A stretch of 64,000 bases of DNA from Rallus limicola (taxonomy: Eukaryota > Chordata > Aves > Gruiformes > Rallidae): the NCBI GenBank assembly GCA_022605955.1, contig JAKCOZ010000626.1, positions 44,234-108,233 on the forward strand. Reading direction: 5' to 3'. The stretch's first letter is position 1. The number at the start of each line of letters is the position of its first letter. The notes beneath the pieces were generated by a model, which worked only from the letters and a program-made list of their open reading frames with translations, was not told the origin of the DNA and did no database searches. Shown here one piece after another: positions 52,901-64,000 of the stretch. Both the position numbers and the translations under genes were made by a program.

Positions 52901-54079
52901 AAGGCATAGCTTGTCTGAAACCTCCTAACAGGACACACAAGCAGACCCTGTCACTTTGGCTCTCAGCCTTTTCCTTTGCCTGGAAAGAGGGAACATGCCT
53001 GGAACCTCCTACGGTGCTTTTCTCGGCCCTAGCAGACTGCAGTTCAAAACATGCTAAACGTCCAGCAATAACTCCCAAAGTAAAGAAGCTAGGCATGAAA
53101 GGCAAAGCTTGTCTGAAACCTCCTAACAGGACACACAAGCAGACCCTGTCACTTTGGCTCTCAGCCTTTTCCTTTGCCTGGAAAGAGGGAACATGCCTGG
53201 AACCTCCTACGGTGCTTTTCTCGGCCCTAGCAGACTGCAGTTCAAAACATGCTAAACGTCCAGCAATAACTCCCAAAGTAAAGAAGCTAGGACTGAAAGG
53301 CATAGCTTGTCTGAAACCTCCTAACAGGACACACAAGCAGACCCTGTCACTTTGGCTCTCAGCCTTTTCCTTTGCCTGGAAAGAGGGAACATGCCTGGAA
53401 CCTCCTACGGTGCTTTTCTCGGCCCTAGCAGACTGCAGTTCAAAACATGCTAAACGTCCAGCAATAACTCCCAAAGTAAAGAAGCTAGGCATGAAAGGCA
53501 TAGCTTGTCTGAAACCTCCTAACAGGACACACAAGCAGACCCTGTCACTTTGGCTCTCAGCCTTTTCCTTTGCCTGGAAAGAGGGAACATGCCTGGAAGC
53601 TCCTACGGTGCTTTTCTCGGCCCTAGCAGACTGCAGTTCAAAACATGCTAAACGTCCAGCAATAACTCCCAAAGTAAAGAAGCTAGGCATGAAAGGCATA
53701 GCTTGTCTGAAACCTCCTAACAGGACACACAAGCAGACCCTGTCACTTTGGCTCTCAGCCTTTTCCTTTGCCTGGAAATAGGGAACATGCCTGGAACCTC
53801 CTACGGTGCTTTTCTCGGCCCTAGCAGACTGCAGTTCAAAACATGCTAAACGTCCAGCAATAACTCCCAAAGTAAAGAAGCTAGGACTAAAAGGCATAGC
53901 TTGTCTGTAACCTCCTAACAGGACACACAAACAGACCCTGTCACTTTGGCTCTCAGCCTTTTCCTTTGCCTGGAAAGAGGGAACATGCCTGGAACCTCCT
54001 ACGGTGCTTTTCTCGGCCCTAGCAGACTGCAGTTCAAAACATGCTAAACGTCCAGCAATAACTCCCAAAGTAAAGAAGC
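49923..54079 (+). repeat. Fifteen-monomer offset duplication with two shared markers
   Basis: GGCAAAGC (for GGCATAGC) starts at 50132 and 53101, and GGAAATAGG (for GGAAAGAGG) has T at 50810 and 53779. Both pairs are 2,969 bp apart, which is 15 x 198 minus the one-base deletion after 52684. The order of monomers around the markers matches for about six units (49,923-51,110 and 52,892-54,079). A third GGCAAAGC at 56269, 3,168 bp (16 x 198) further on, lacks the second marker. A private CTGTAACC at 53,906-53,913 is found only in the downstream copy. Confidence 0.85.
52681..52690 (+). other. Single-base deletion creating AATAAA
   Basis: CCCAAAGTAAAG has become CCCAAATAAAG, losing G after 52684. 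This shifts the array phase by one base and breaks the long open frames on both strands. It also happens to create the hexamer AATAAA, but nothing suggests it acts as a polyadenylation signal. Confidence 0.85.
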
Positions 54080-57000
54080 TAGGACTGAAAGGCATAGCTT
54101 GTCTGAAACCTCTTAACAGGACACACAAACAGACCCTGTCACTTTGGCTCTCAGCCTTTTCCTTTGCCTGGAAAGAGGGAACATGCCTGGAACCTCCTAC
54201 GGTGCTTTTCTCGGCCCTAGCAGACTGCAGTTCAAAACATGCTAAACGTCCAGCAATAACTCCCAAAGTAAAGAAGCTAGGACTGAAAGGCATAGCTTGT
54301 CTGAAACCTCCTAACAGGACACACAAGCAGACCCTGTCACTTTGGCTCTCAGCCTTTTCCTTTGCCTGGAAAGAGGGAACATGCCTGGAAGCTCCTACGG
54401 TGCTTTTCTCGGCCCTAGCAGACTGCAGTTCAAAACATGCTAAACGTCCAGCAATAACTCCCAAAGTAAAGAAGCTAGGACTGAAAGGCATAGCTTGTCT
54501 GAAACCTCCTAACAGGACACACAAGCAGACCCTGTCACTTTGGCTCTCAGCCTTTTCCTTTGCCTGGAAAGAGGGAACATGCCTGGAACCTCCTACGGTG
54601 CTTTTCTCGGCCCTAGCAGACTGCAGTTCAAAACATGCTAAACGTCCAGCAATAACTCCCAAAGTAAAGAAGCTAGGACTGAAAGGCATAGCTTGTCTGA
54701 AACCTCCTAACAGGACACACAAGCAGACCCTGTCACTTTGGCTCTCAGCCTTTTCCTTTGCCTGGAAAGAGGGAACATGCCTGGAACCTCCTACGGTGCT
54801 TTTCTCGGCCCTAGCAGACTGCAGTTCAAAACATGCTAAACGTCCAGCAATAACTCCCAAAGTAAAGAAGCTAGGACTGAAAGGCATAGCTTGTCTGAAA
54901 CCTCCTAACAGGACACACAAGCAGACCCTGTCACTTTGGCTCTCAGCCTTTTCCTTTGCCTGGAAAGAGGGAACATGCCTGGAAGCTCCTACGGTGCTTT
55001 TCTCGGCCCTAGCAGACTGCAGTTCAAAACATGCTAAACGTCCAGCAATAACTCCCAAAGTAAAGAAGCTAGGACTGAAAGGCATAGCTTGTCTGAAACC
55101 TCCTAACAGGACACACAAGCAGACCCTGTCACTTTGGCTCTCAGCCTTTTCCTTTGCCTGGAAAGAGGGAACATGCCTGGAAGCTCCTACGGTGCTTTTC
55201 TCGGCCCTAGCAGACTGCAGTTCAAAACATGCTAAACGTCCAGCAATAACTCCCAAAGTAAAGAAGCTAGGACTGAAAGGCATAGCTTGTCTGAAACCTC
55301 CTAACAGGACACACAAGCAGACCCTGTCACTTTGGCTCTCAGCCTTTTCCTTTGCCTGGAAAGAGGGAACATGCCTGGAAGCTCCTACGGTGCTTTTCTC
55401 GGCCCTAGCAGACTGCAGTTCAAAACATGCTAAACGTCCAGCAATAACTCCCAAAGTAAAGAAGCTAGGCATGAAAGGCATAGCTTGTCTGAAACCTCCT
55501 AACAGGACACACAAGCAGACCCTGTCACTTTGGCTCTCAGCCTTTTCCTTTGCCTGGAAAGAGGGAACATGCCTGGAAGCTCCTACGGTGCTTTTCTCGG
55601 CCCTAGCAGACTGCAGTTCAAAACATGCTAAACGTCCAGCAATAACTCCCAAAGTAAAGAAGCTAGGCCTGAAAGGCATAGCTTGTCTGAAACCTCTTAA
55701 CAGGACACACAAACAGACCCTGTCACTTTGGCTCTCAGCCTTTTCCTTTGCCTGGAAAGAGGGAACATGCCTGGAAGCTCCTACGGTGCTTTTCTCGGCC
55801 CTAGCAGACTGCAGTTCAAAACATGCTAAACGTCCAGCAATAACTCCCAAAGTAAAGAAGCTAGGACTGAAAGGCATAGCTTGTCTGAAACCTCCTAACA
55901 GGACACACAAGCAGACCCTGTCACTTTGGCTCTCAGCCTTTTCCTTTGCCTGGAAAGAGGGAACATGCCTGGAAGCTCCTACGGTGCTTTTCTCGGCCCT
56001 AGCAGACTGCAGTTCAAAACATGCTAAACGTCCAGCAATAACTCCCAAAGTAAAGAAGCTAGGCCTGAAAGGCATAGCTTGTCTGAAACCTCTTAACAGG
56101 ACACACAAACAGACCCTGTCACTTTGGCTCTCAGCCTTTTCCTTTGCCTGAAAAGAGGGAACATGCCTGGAACCTCCTACGGTGCTTTTCTCGGCCCTAG
56201 CAGACTGCAGTTCAAAACATGCTAAACGTCCAGCAATAACTCCCAAAGTAAAGAAGCTAGGCATGAAAGGCAAAGCTTGTCTGAAACCTCCTAACAGGAC
56301 ACACAAGCAGACCCTGTCACTTTGGCTCTCAGCCTTTTCCTTTGCCTGGAAAGAGGGAACATGCCTGGAACCTCCTACGGTGCTTTTCTCGGCCCTAGCA
56401 GACTGCAGTTCAAAACATGCTAAACGTCCAGCAATAACTCCCAAAGTAAAGAAGCTAGGCATGAAAGGCATAGCTTGTCTGAAACCTCCTAACAGGACAC
56501 ACAAGCAGACCCTGTCACTTTGGCTCTCAGCCTTTTCCTTTGCCTGGAAAGAGGGAACATGCCTGGAAGCTCCTACGGTGCTTTTCTCGGCCCTAGCAGA
56601 CTGCAGTTCAAAACATGCTAAACGTCCAGCAATAACTCCCAAAGTAAAGAAGCTAGGCATGAAAGGCATAGCTTGTCTGAAACCTCCTAACAGGACACAC
56701 AAGCAGACCCTGTCACTTTGGCTCTCAGCCTTTTCCTTTGCCTGGAAAGAGGGAACATGCCTGGAAGCTCCTACGGTGCTTTTCTCGGCCCTAGCAGACT
56801 GCAGTTCAAAACATGCTAAACGTCCAGCAATAACTCCCAAAGTAAAGAAGCTAGGCATGAAAGGCATAGCTTGTCTGAAACCTCCTAACAGGACACACAA
56901 GCAGACCCTGTCACTTTGGCTCTCAGCCTTTTCCTTTGCCTGGAAAGAGGGAACATGCCTGGAACCTCCTACGGTGCTTTTCTCGGCCCTAGCAGACTGC

Positions 57001-60000
57001 AGTTCAAAACATGCTAAACGTCCAGCAATAACTCCCAAAGTAAAGAAGCTAGGCCTGAAAGGCATAGCTTGTCAGAAACCTCCTAACAGGACACACAAGC
57101 AGACCCTGTCACTTTGGCTCTCAGCCTTTTCCTTTGCCTGGAAAGAGGGAACATGCCTGGAACCTCCTACGGTGCTTTTCTCGGCCCTAGCAGACTGCAG
57201 TTCAAAACATGCTAAACGTCCAGCAATAACTCCCAAAGTAAAGAAGCTAGGCATGAAAGGCATAGCTTGTCTGAAACCTCCTAACAGGACACACAAGCAG
57301 ACCCTGTCACTTTGGCTCTCAGCCTTTTACTTTGCCTGGAAAGAGGGAACATGCCTGGAACCTCCTACGGTGCTTTTCTCGGCCCTAGCAGACTGCAGTT
57401 CAAAACATGCTAAACGTCCAGCAATAACTCCCAAAGTAAAGAAGCTAGGCCTGAAAGGCATAGCTTGTCTGAAACCTCCTAACAGGACACACAAGCAGAC
57501 CCTGTCACTTTGGCTCTCAGCCTTTTCCTTTGCCTGGAAAGAGGGAACATGCCTGGAACCTCCTACGGTGCTTTTCTCGGCCCTAGCAGACTGCAGTTCA
57601 AAACATGCTAAACGTCCAGCAATAACTCCCAAAGTAAAGAAGCTAGGACTGAAAGGCATAGCTTGTCTGAAACCTCCTAACAGGACACACAAACACACCC
57701 TGTCACTTTGGCTCTCAGCCTTTTCCTTTGCCTGGAAAGAGGGAACATGCCTGGAACCTCCTACGGTGCTTTTCTCGGCCCTAGCAGACTGCAGTTCAAA
57801 ACATGCTAAACGTCCAGCAATAACTCCCAAAGTAAAGAAGCTAGGACTGAAAGGCATAGCTTGTCTGAAACCTCCTAACAGGACACACAAGCAGACCCTG
57901 TCACTTTGGCTCTCAGCCTTTTCCTTTGCCTGGAAAGAGGGAACATGCCTGGAAGCTCCTACGGTGCTTTTCTCGGCCCTAGCAGACTGCAGTTCAAAAC
58001 ATGCTAAACGTCCAGCAATAACTCCCAAAGTAAAGAAGCTAGGACTGAAAGGCATAGCTTGTCTGAAACCTCCTAACAGGACACACAAGCAGACCCTGTC
58101 ACTTTGGCTCTCAGCCTTTTCCTTTGCCTGGAAAGAGGGAACATGCCTGGAAGCTCCTACGGTGCTTTTCTCGGCCCTAGCAGACTGCAGTTCAAAACAT
58201 GCTAAACGTCCAGCAATAACTCCCAAAGTAAAGAAGCTAGGACTGAAAGGCATAGCTTGTCTGAAACCTCCTAACAGGACACACAAGCAGACCCTGTCAC
58301 TTTGGCTCTCAGCCTTTTCCTTTGCCTGGAAAGAGGGAACATGCCTGGAACCTCCTACGGTGCTTTTCTCGGCCCTAGCAGACTGCAGTTCAAAACATGC
58401 TAAACGTCCAGCAATAACTCCCAAAGTAAAGAAGCTAGGCCTGAAAGGCATAGCTTGTCTGAAACCTCCTACCAGGACACACAAGCAGACCCTGTCACTT
58501 TGGCTCTCAGCCTTTTCCTTTGCCTGGAGAGAGGGAACATGCCTGGAAGCTCCTACGGTGCTTTTCTCGGCCCTAGCAGACTGCAGTTCAAAACATGCTA
58601 AACGTCCAGCAATAACTCCCAAAGTAAAGAAGCTAGGCCTGAAAGGCATAGCTTGTCTGAAACCTCCTAACAGGACACACAAGCAGACCCTGTCACTTTG
58701 GCTCTCAGCCTTTTCCTTTGCCTGGAAAGAGGGAACATGCCTGGAACCTCCTACGGTGCTTTTCTCGGCCCTAGCAGACTGCAGTTCAAAACATGCTAAA
58801 CGTCCAGCAATAACTCCCAAAGTAAAGAAGCTAGGCATGAAAGGCATAGCTTGTCTGAAACCTCCTAACAGGACACACAAGCAGACCCTGTCACTTTGGC
58901 TCTCAGCCTTTTCCTTTGCCTGGAAAGAGGGAACATGCCTGGAAGCTCCTACGGTGCTTTTCTCGGCCCTAGCAGACTGCAGTTCAAAACATGCTAAACG
59001 TCCAGCAATAACTCCCAAAGTAAAGAAGCTAGGACTGAAAGGCATAGCTTGTCTGAAACCTCCTAACAGGACACACAAGCAGACCCTGTCACTTTGGCTC
59101 TCAGCCTTTTCCTTTGCCTGGAAAGAGGGAACATGCCTGGAAGCTCCTACGGTGCTTTTCTCGGCCCTAGCAGACTGCAGTTCAAAACATGCTAAACGTC
59201 CAGCAATAACTCCCAAAGTAAAGAAGCTAGGCATGAAAGGCATAGCTTGTCTGAAACCTCCTAACAGGACACACAAGCAGACCCTGTCACTTTGGCTCTC
59301 AGCCTTTTCCTTTGCCTGGAAAGAGGGAACATGCCTGGAAGCTCCTACGGTGCTTTTCTCGGCCCTAGCAGACTGCAGTTCAAAACATGCTAAACGTCCA
59401 GCAATAACTCCCAAAGTAAAGAAGCTAGGCATGAAAGGCATAGCTTGTCTGAAACCTCCTAACAGGACACACAAGCAGACCCTGTCACTTTGGCTCTCAG
59501 CCTTTTCCTTTGCCTGGAAAGAGGGAACATGCCTGGAACCTCCTACGGTGCTTTTCTCGGCCCTAGCAGACTGCAGTTCAAAACATGCTAAACGTCCAGC
59601 AATAAGTCCCAAAGTAAAGAAGGTAGGACTGAAAGGCATAGCTTGTCTGAAACCTCCTAACAGGACACACAAGCAGACCCTGTCACTTTGGCTCTCAGCC
59701 TTTTCCTTTGCCTGGAAAGAGGGAACATGCCTGGAACCTCCTACGGTGCTTTTCTCGGCCCTAGCAGACTGCAGTTCAAAACATGCTAAACGTCCAGCAA
59801 TAACTCCCAAAGTAAAGAAGCTAGGCCTGAAAGGCATAGCTTGTCTGAAACCTCCTAACAGGACACACAAGCAGACCCTGTCACTTTGGCTCTCAGCCTT
59901 TTCCTTTGCCTGGAAAGAGGGAACATGCCTGGAACCTCCTACGGTGCTTTTCTCGGCCCTAGCAGACTGCAGTTCAAAACATGCTAAACGTCCAGCAATA

Positions 60001-61633
60001 ACTCCCAAAGTAAAGAAGCTAGGACTGAAAGGCATAGCTTGTCTGAAACCTCCTAACAGGACACACAAGCAGACCCTGTCACTTTGGCTCTCAGCCTTTT
60101 CCTTTGCCTGGAAAGAGGGAACATGCCTGGAAGCTCCTACGGTGCTTTTCTCGGCCCTAGCAGACTGCAGTTCAAAACATGCTAAACGTCCAGCAATAAC
60201 TCCCAAAGTAAAGAAGCTAGGCATGAAAGGCATAGCTTGTCTGAAACCTCCTACCAGGACACACAAGCAGACCCTGTCACTTTGGCTCTCAGCCTTTTCC
60301 TTTGCCTGGAAAGAGGGAACATGCCTGGAAGCTCCTACGGTGCTTTTCTCGGCCCTAGCAGACTGCAGTTCAAAACATGCTAAACGTCCAGCAATAACTC
60401 CCAAAGTAAAGAAGCTAGGCATGAAAGGCATAGCTTGTCTGAAACCTCTTAACAGGACACACAAACAGACCCTGTCACTTTGGCTCTCAGCCTTTTCCTT
60501 TGCCTGGAAAGAGGGAACATGCCTGGAACCTCCTACGGTGCTTTTCTCGGCCCTAGCAGACTGCAGTTCAAAACATGCTAAACGTCCAGCAATAACTCCC
60601 AAAGTAAAGAAGCTAGGCATGAAAGGCATAGCTTGTCTGAAACCTCCTAACAGGACACACAAGCAGACCCTGTCACTTTGGCTCTCAGCCTTTTCCTTTG
60701 CCTGGAAAGAGGGAACATGCCTGGAACCTCCTACGGTGCTTTTCTCAGCCCTAGCAGACTGCAGTTCAAAACATGCTAAACGTCCAGCAATAACTCCCAA
60801 AGTAAAGAAGCTAGGCATGAAAGGCATAGCTTGTCTGAAACCTCCTAACAGGACACACAAGCAGACCCTGTCACTTTGGCTCTCAGCCTTTTCCTTTGCC
60901 TGGAAAGAGGGAACATGCCTGGAAGCTCCTACGGTGCTTTTCTCGGCCCTAGCAGACTGCAGTTCAAAACATGCTAAACGTCCAGCAATAACTCCCAAAG
61001 TAAAGAAGCTAGGCATGAAAGGCATAGCTTGTCTGAAACCTCCTAACAGGACACACAAGCAGACCCTGTCACTTTGGCTCTCAGCCTTTTCCTTTGCCTG
61101 GAAAGAGGGAACATGCCTGGAAGCTCCTACGGTGCTTTTCTCGGCCCTAGCAGACTGCAGTTCAAAACATGCTAAACGTCCAGCAATAACTCCCAAAGTA
61201 AAGAAGCTAGGACTGAAAGGCATAGCTTGTCTGAAACCTCCTAACAGGACACACAAGCAGACCCTGTCACTTTGGCTCTCAGCCTTTTCCTTTGCCTGGA
61301 AAGAGGGAACATGCCTGGAAGCTCCTACGGTGCTTTTCTCGGCCCTAGCAGACTGCAGTTCAAAACATGCTAAACGTCCAGCAATAACTCCCAAAGTAAA
61401 GAAGCTAGGCATGAAAGGCATAGCTTGTCTGAAACCTCCTAACAGGACACACAAGCAGACCCTGTCACTTTGGCTCTCAGCCTTTTCCTTTGCCTGGAAA
61501 GAGGGAACATGCCTGGAAGCTCCTACGGTGCTTTTCTCGGCCCTAGCAGACTGCAGTTCAAAACATGCTAAACGTCCAGCAATAACTCCCAAAGTAAAGA
61601 AGCTAGGACTGAAAGGCATAGCTTGTCTGAAAC

Positions 61634-63050
61634 CTCCTACCAGGACACACAAGCAGACCCTGTCACTTTGGCTCTCAGCCTTTTCCTTTGCCTGGAAAGA
61701 GGGAACATGCCTGGAACCTCCTACGGTGCTTTTCTCGGCCCTAGCAGACTGCAGTTCAAAACATGCTAAACGTCCAGCAATAACTCCCAAAGTAAAGAAG
61801 CTAGGCCTGAAAGGATTAGCTTGTCTGAAACCTCTTAACAGGACACACAAACAGACCCTGTCACTTTGGCTCTCAGCCTTTTCCTTTGCCTGGAAAGAGG
61901 GAACATGCCTGGAACCTCCTACGGTGCTTTTCTCGGCCCTAGCAGACTGCAGTTCAAAACATGCTAAACGTCCAGCAATAACTCCCAAAGTAAAGAAGCT
62001 AGGACTGAAAGGCATAGCTTGTCTGAAACCTCCTAACAGGACACACAAGCAGACCCTGTCACTTTGGCTCTCAGCCTTTTCCTTTGCCTGGAAAGAGGGA
62101 ACATGCCTGGAAGCTCCTACGGTGCTTTTCTCGGCCCTAGCAGACTGCAGTTCAAAACATGCTAAACGTCCAGCAATAACTCCCAAAGTAAAGAAGCTAG
62201 GACTGAAAGGCATAGCTTGTCTGAAACCTCCTAACAGGACACACAAGCAGACCCTGTCACTTTGGCTCTCAGCCTTTTCCTTTGCCTGGAAAGAGGGAAC
62301 ATGCCTGGAAGCTCCTACGGTGCTTTTCTCGGCCCTAGCAGACTGCAGTTCAAAACATGCTAAATGTCCAGCAATAACTCCCAAAGTAAAGAAGCTAGGC
62401 ATGAAAGGCATAGCTTGTCTGAAACCTCCTACCAGGACACACAAGCAGACCCTGTCACTTTGGCTCTCAGCCTTTTCCTTTGCCTGGAAAGAGGGAACAT
62501 GCCTGGAACCTCCTACGGTGCTTTTCTCGGCCCTAGCAGACTGCAGTTCAAAACATGCTAAACGTCCAGCAATAACTCCCAAAGTAAAGAAGCTAGGCCT
62601 GAAAGGATTAGCTTGTCTGAAACCTCTTAACAGGACACACAAACAGACCCTGTCACTTTGGCTCTCAGCCTTTTCCTTTGCCTGGAAAGAGGGAACATGC
62701 CTGGAAGCTCCTACGGTGCTTTTCTCGGCCCTAGCAGACTGCAGTTCAAAACATGCTAAACGTCCAGCAATAACTCCCAAAGTAAAGAAGCTAGGACTGA
62801 AAGGCATAGCTTGTCTGAAACCTCCTAACAGGACACACAAGCAGACCCTGTCACTTTGGCTCTCAGCCTTTTCCTTTGCCTGGAAAGAGGGAACATGCCT
62901 GGAAGCTCCTACGGTGCTTTTCTCGGCCCTAGCAGACTGCAGTTCAAAACATGCTAAACGTCCAGCAATAACTCCCAAAGTAAAGAAGCTAGGCCTGAAA
63001 GGCTTAGCTTGTCTGAAACCTCTTAACAGGACACACAAACAGACCCTGTC
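61634..63050 (+). repeat. Four-monomer duplication with a stepwise mutation series
   Basis: GGATTAGC occurs at 61813 and 62605, 792 bp (4 x 198) apart, each preceded by a C66 monomer. GGCTTAGC occurs at 63001, a further 396 bp (2 x 198) on. The common form is GGCATAGC, so GGCTTAGC is exactly one change from it and GGATTAGC one further change. All three carry CC at 34-35 and T63. The probable order is common form, then the 63001 form, then the 61813/62605 form. Confidence 0.75.
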
Positions 63051-63950
63051 ACTTTGGCTCTCAGCCTTTTCCTTTGCCTGGAAAGAGGGAACATGCCTGG
63101 AAGCTCCTACGGTGCTTTTCTCGGCCCTAGCAGACTGCAGTTCAAAACATGCTAAACGTCCAGCAATAACTCCCAAAGTAAAGAAGCTAGGACTGAAAGG
63201 CATAGCTTGTCTGAAACCTCCTAACAGGACACACAAGCAGACCCTGTCACTTTGGCTCTCAGCCTTTTCCTTTGCCTGGAAAGAGGGAACATGCCTGGAA
63301 GCTCCTACGGTGCTTTTCTCGGCCCTAGCAGACTGCAGTTCAAAACATGCTAAACGTCCAGCAATAACTCCCAAAGTAAAGAAGCTAGGACTGAAAGGCA
63401 TAGCTTGTCTGAAACCTCCTAACAGGACACACAAGCAGACCCTGTCACTTTGGCTCTCAGCCTTTTCCTTTGCCTGGAAAGAGGGAACATGCCTGGAACC
63501 TCCTACGGTGCTTTTCTCGGCCCTAGCAGACTGCAGTTCAAAACATGCTAAACGTCCAGCAATAACTCCCAAAGTAAAGAAGCTAGGACTGAAAGGCATA
63601 GCTTGTCTGAAACCTCCTAACAGGACACACAAGCAGACCCTGTCACTTTGGCTCTCAGCCTTTTCCTTTGCCTGGAAAGAGGGAACATGCCTGGAAGCTC
63701 CTACGGTGCTTTTCTCGGCCCTAGCAGACTGCAGTTCAAAACATGCTAAACGTCCAGCAATAACTCCCAAAGTAAAGAAGCTAGGCATGAAAGGCATAGC
63801 TTGTCTGAAACCTCCTAACAGGACACACAAGCAGACCCTGTCACTTTGGCTCTCAGCCTTTTCCTTTGCCTGGAAAGAGGGAACATGCCTGGAAGCTCCT
63901 ACGGTGCTTTTCTCGGCCCTAGCAGACTGCAGTTCAAAACATGCTAAACG

Positions 63951-64000
63951 TCCAGCAATAACTCCCAAAGTAAAGAAGCTAGGACTGAAAGGCATAGCTT
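63951..64000 (+). repeat. Partial monomer at the window edge
   Basis: The last 50 bases are positions 1-50 of the monomer, with AC at 34-35. The array clearly continues beyond the window. Confidence 0.97.

Larger units (their letters stand above)
1..64000 (+). repeat. 198-bp satellite DNA array, head to tail
   Basis: The same 198-bp unit repeats from the first to the last base. The landmark CAGCAATAAC occurs first at 3 and last at 63953, which is 323 periods minus 4 bases, and the four missing bases are fully explained by ten small indels. Every copy has the same orientation and no foreign sequence interrupts the array. Neighbouring monomers usually differ only at a handful of recurrent sites plus an occasional private change, so the array is highly homogenised. 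Arrays of this kind are typical of eukaryotic centromeric, pericentromeric or subtelomeric heterochromatin; which of these applies cannot be read from the window. The strand is arbitrary. The family is not one I recognise. Confidence 0.98.
56152..64000 (+). repeat. Distal array segment with intact 198-bp phase
   Basis: From the last forward stop-type change (CCTGGAAAG to CCTGAAAAG, A at 56151) to the end, the phase is unbroken: markers at 59597 and 63953 are 22 exact periods apart. Notable private changes are GTCAGAAAC at 57072-57080, CTTTTACTTTG near 57,329 (both stop-type on the minus strand), GGAGAGAGG near 58,526 shared with 52,784 (5,742 bp, 29 x 198), and TCTCAGCCC with A at 60747. I see nothing but satellite here. 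Confidence 0.85.

Noticed and set aside
7947..63995. Giant minus-strand open frames as a gene
   Set aside because: Same reasons; this is the second stop-free frame of a 198-bp unit divisible by three. Start codons recur in many units, so none marks a real beginning.
1..64000. CRISPR array
   Set aside because: The repeating unit is 198 bp with no short repeat and unique spacer structure, and there are no cas genes.
1..64000. Coding minisatellite of a mucin-like or antifreeze-like gene
   Set aside because: No splice-framed unique exon is present, composition is not low-complexity, and variable sites do not avoid residue changes.
1..64000. Whole window as an assembly artefact of collapsed or duplicated repeats
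   Set aside because: Private mutations distinguish the copies of each duplicated block (for example 41134, 43754 and 53908), which a simple assembly duplication would not produce; only the 6.07-8.0 kb patch remains suspect.

Overview
The whole 64 kb window is one uninterrupted head-to-tail tandem array of a 198-bp satellite monomer. Taking the first base of the window (TCCAGC...) as monomer position 1, there are 323 complete monomers followed by a 50-base partial one. Net length change is only -4 bases across the window. All copies lie in the same orientation. I see no inserted transposon, no unique flanking sequence, no RNA gene and no gene I would defend. Both ends are internal to the array, so the true array is longer than 64 kb. 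An array of this size and homogeneity points to eukaryotic constitutive heterochromatin (centromeric, pericentromeric or subtelomeric). The monomer is about 49% GC with three CpGs. I cannot name the species or a known satellite family from sequence alone; a vertebrate is plausible but unproven.

Monomers differ mainly at a few recurrent sites: positions 34-35 (AC, CA or CC), 63 (C/T), 66 (A/C), 79 (G/A) and 143-144 (CC, GC or CA). Rarer private changes act as markers. Their spacing shows the array grew by local duplication of multi-monomer blocks of many sizes: offsets of 4, 5, 6, 7, 8, 14, 15, 16 and 20 monomers are visible. The clearest is a directly tandem pair of 20-monomer (3,960-bp) blocks at 36.7-44.6 kb. 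Subfamilies are also regional.

Layout: 0-6 kb, regular array with a nonsense-type marker shared 8 monomers apart; 6.07-8.0 kb, a patch with seven of the window's ten indels; 9.6-18.1 kb, a stretch without the T63 variant; 11-14 kb, a 6-monomer pattern; 14.1-23.7 kb, a cluster of the C66 variant and three copies of a module at 14- and 15-monomer spacing; 25-30 kb, 5- and 7-monomer duplications; 31.5-36.9 kb, a 15-monomer duplication; 36.7-44.6 kb, the tandem 20-monomer pair; 50-54 kb, another 15-monomer duplication; 61.8-63.0 kb, a stepwise mutation series at 4- and 2-monomer spacing.

Because 198 is divisible by 3 and one frame on each strand lacks stops, very long open frames (up to about 7,950 codons) run through the array on both strands at once. 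I treat these as an arithmetic by-product and not as genes: they begin and end at random point mutations or indels, the commonest differences change the encoded residue, and both strands are open together.
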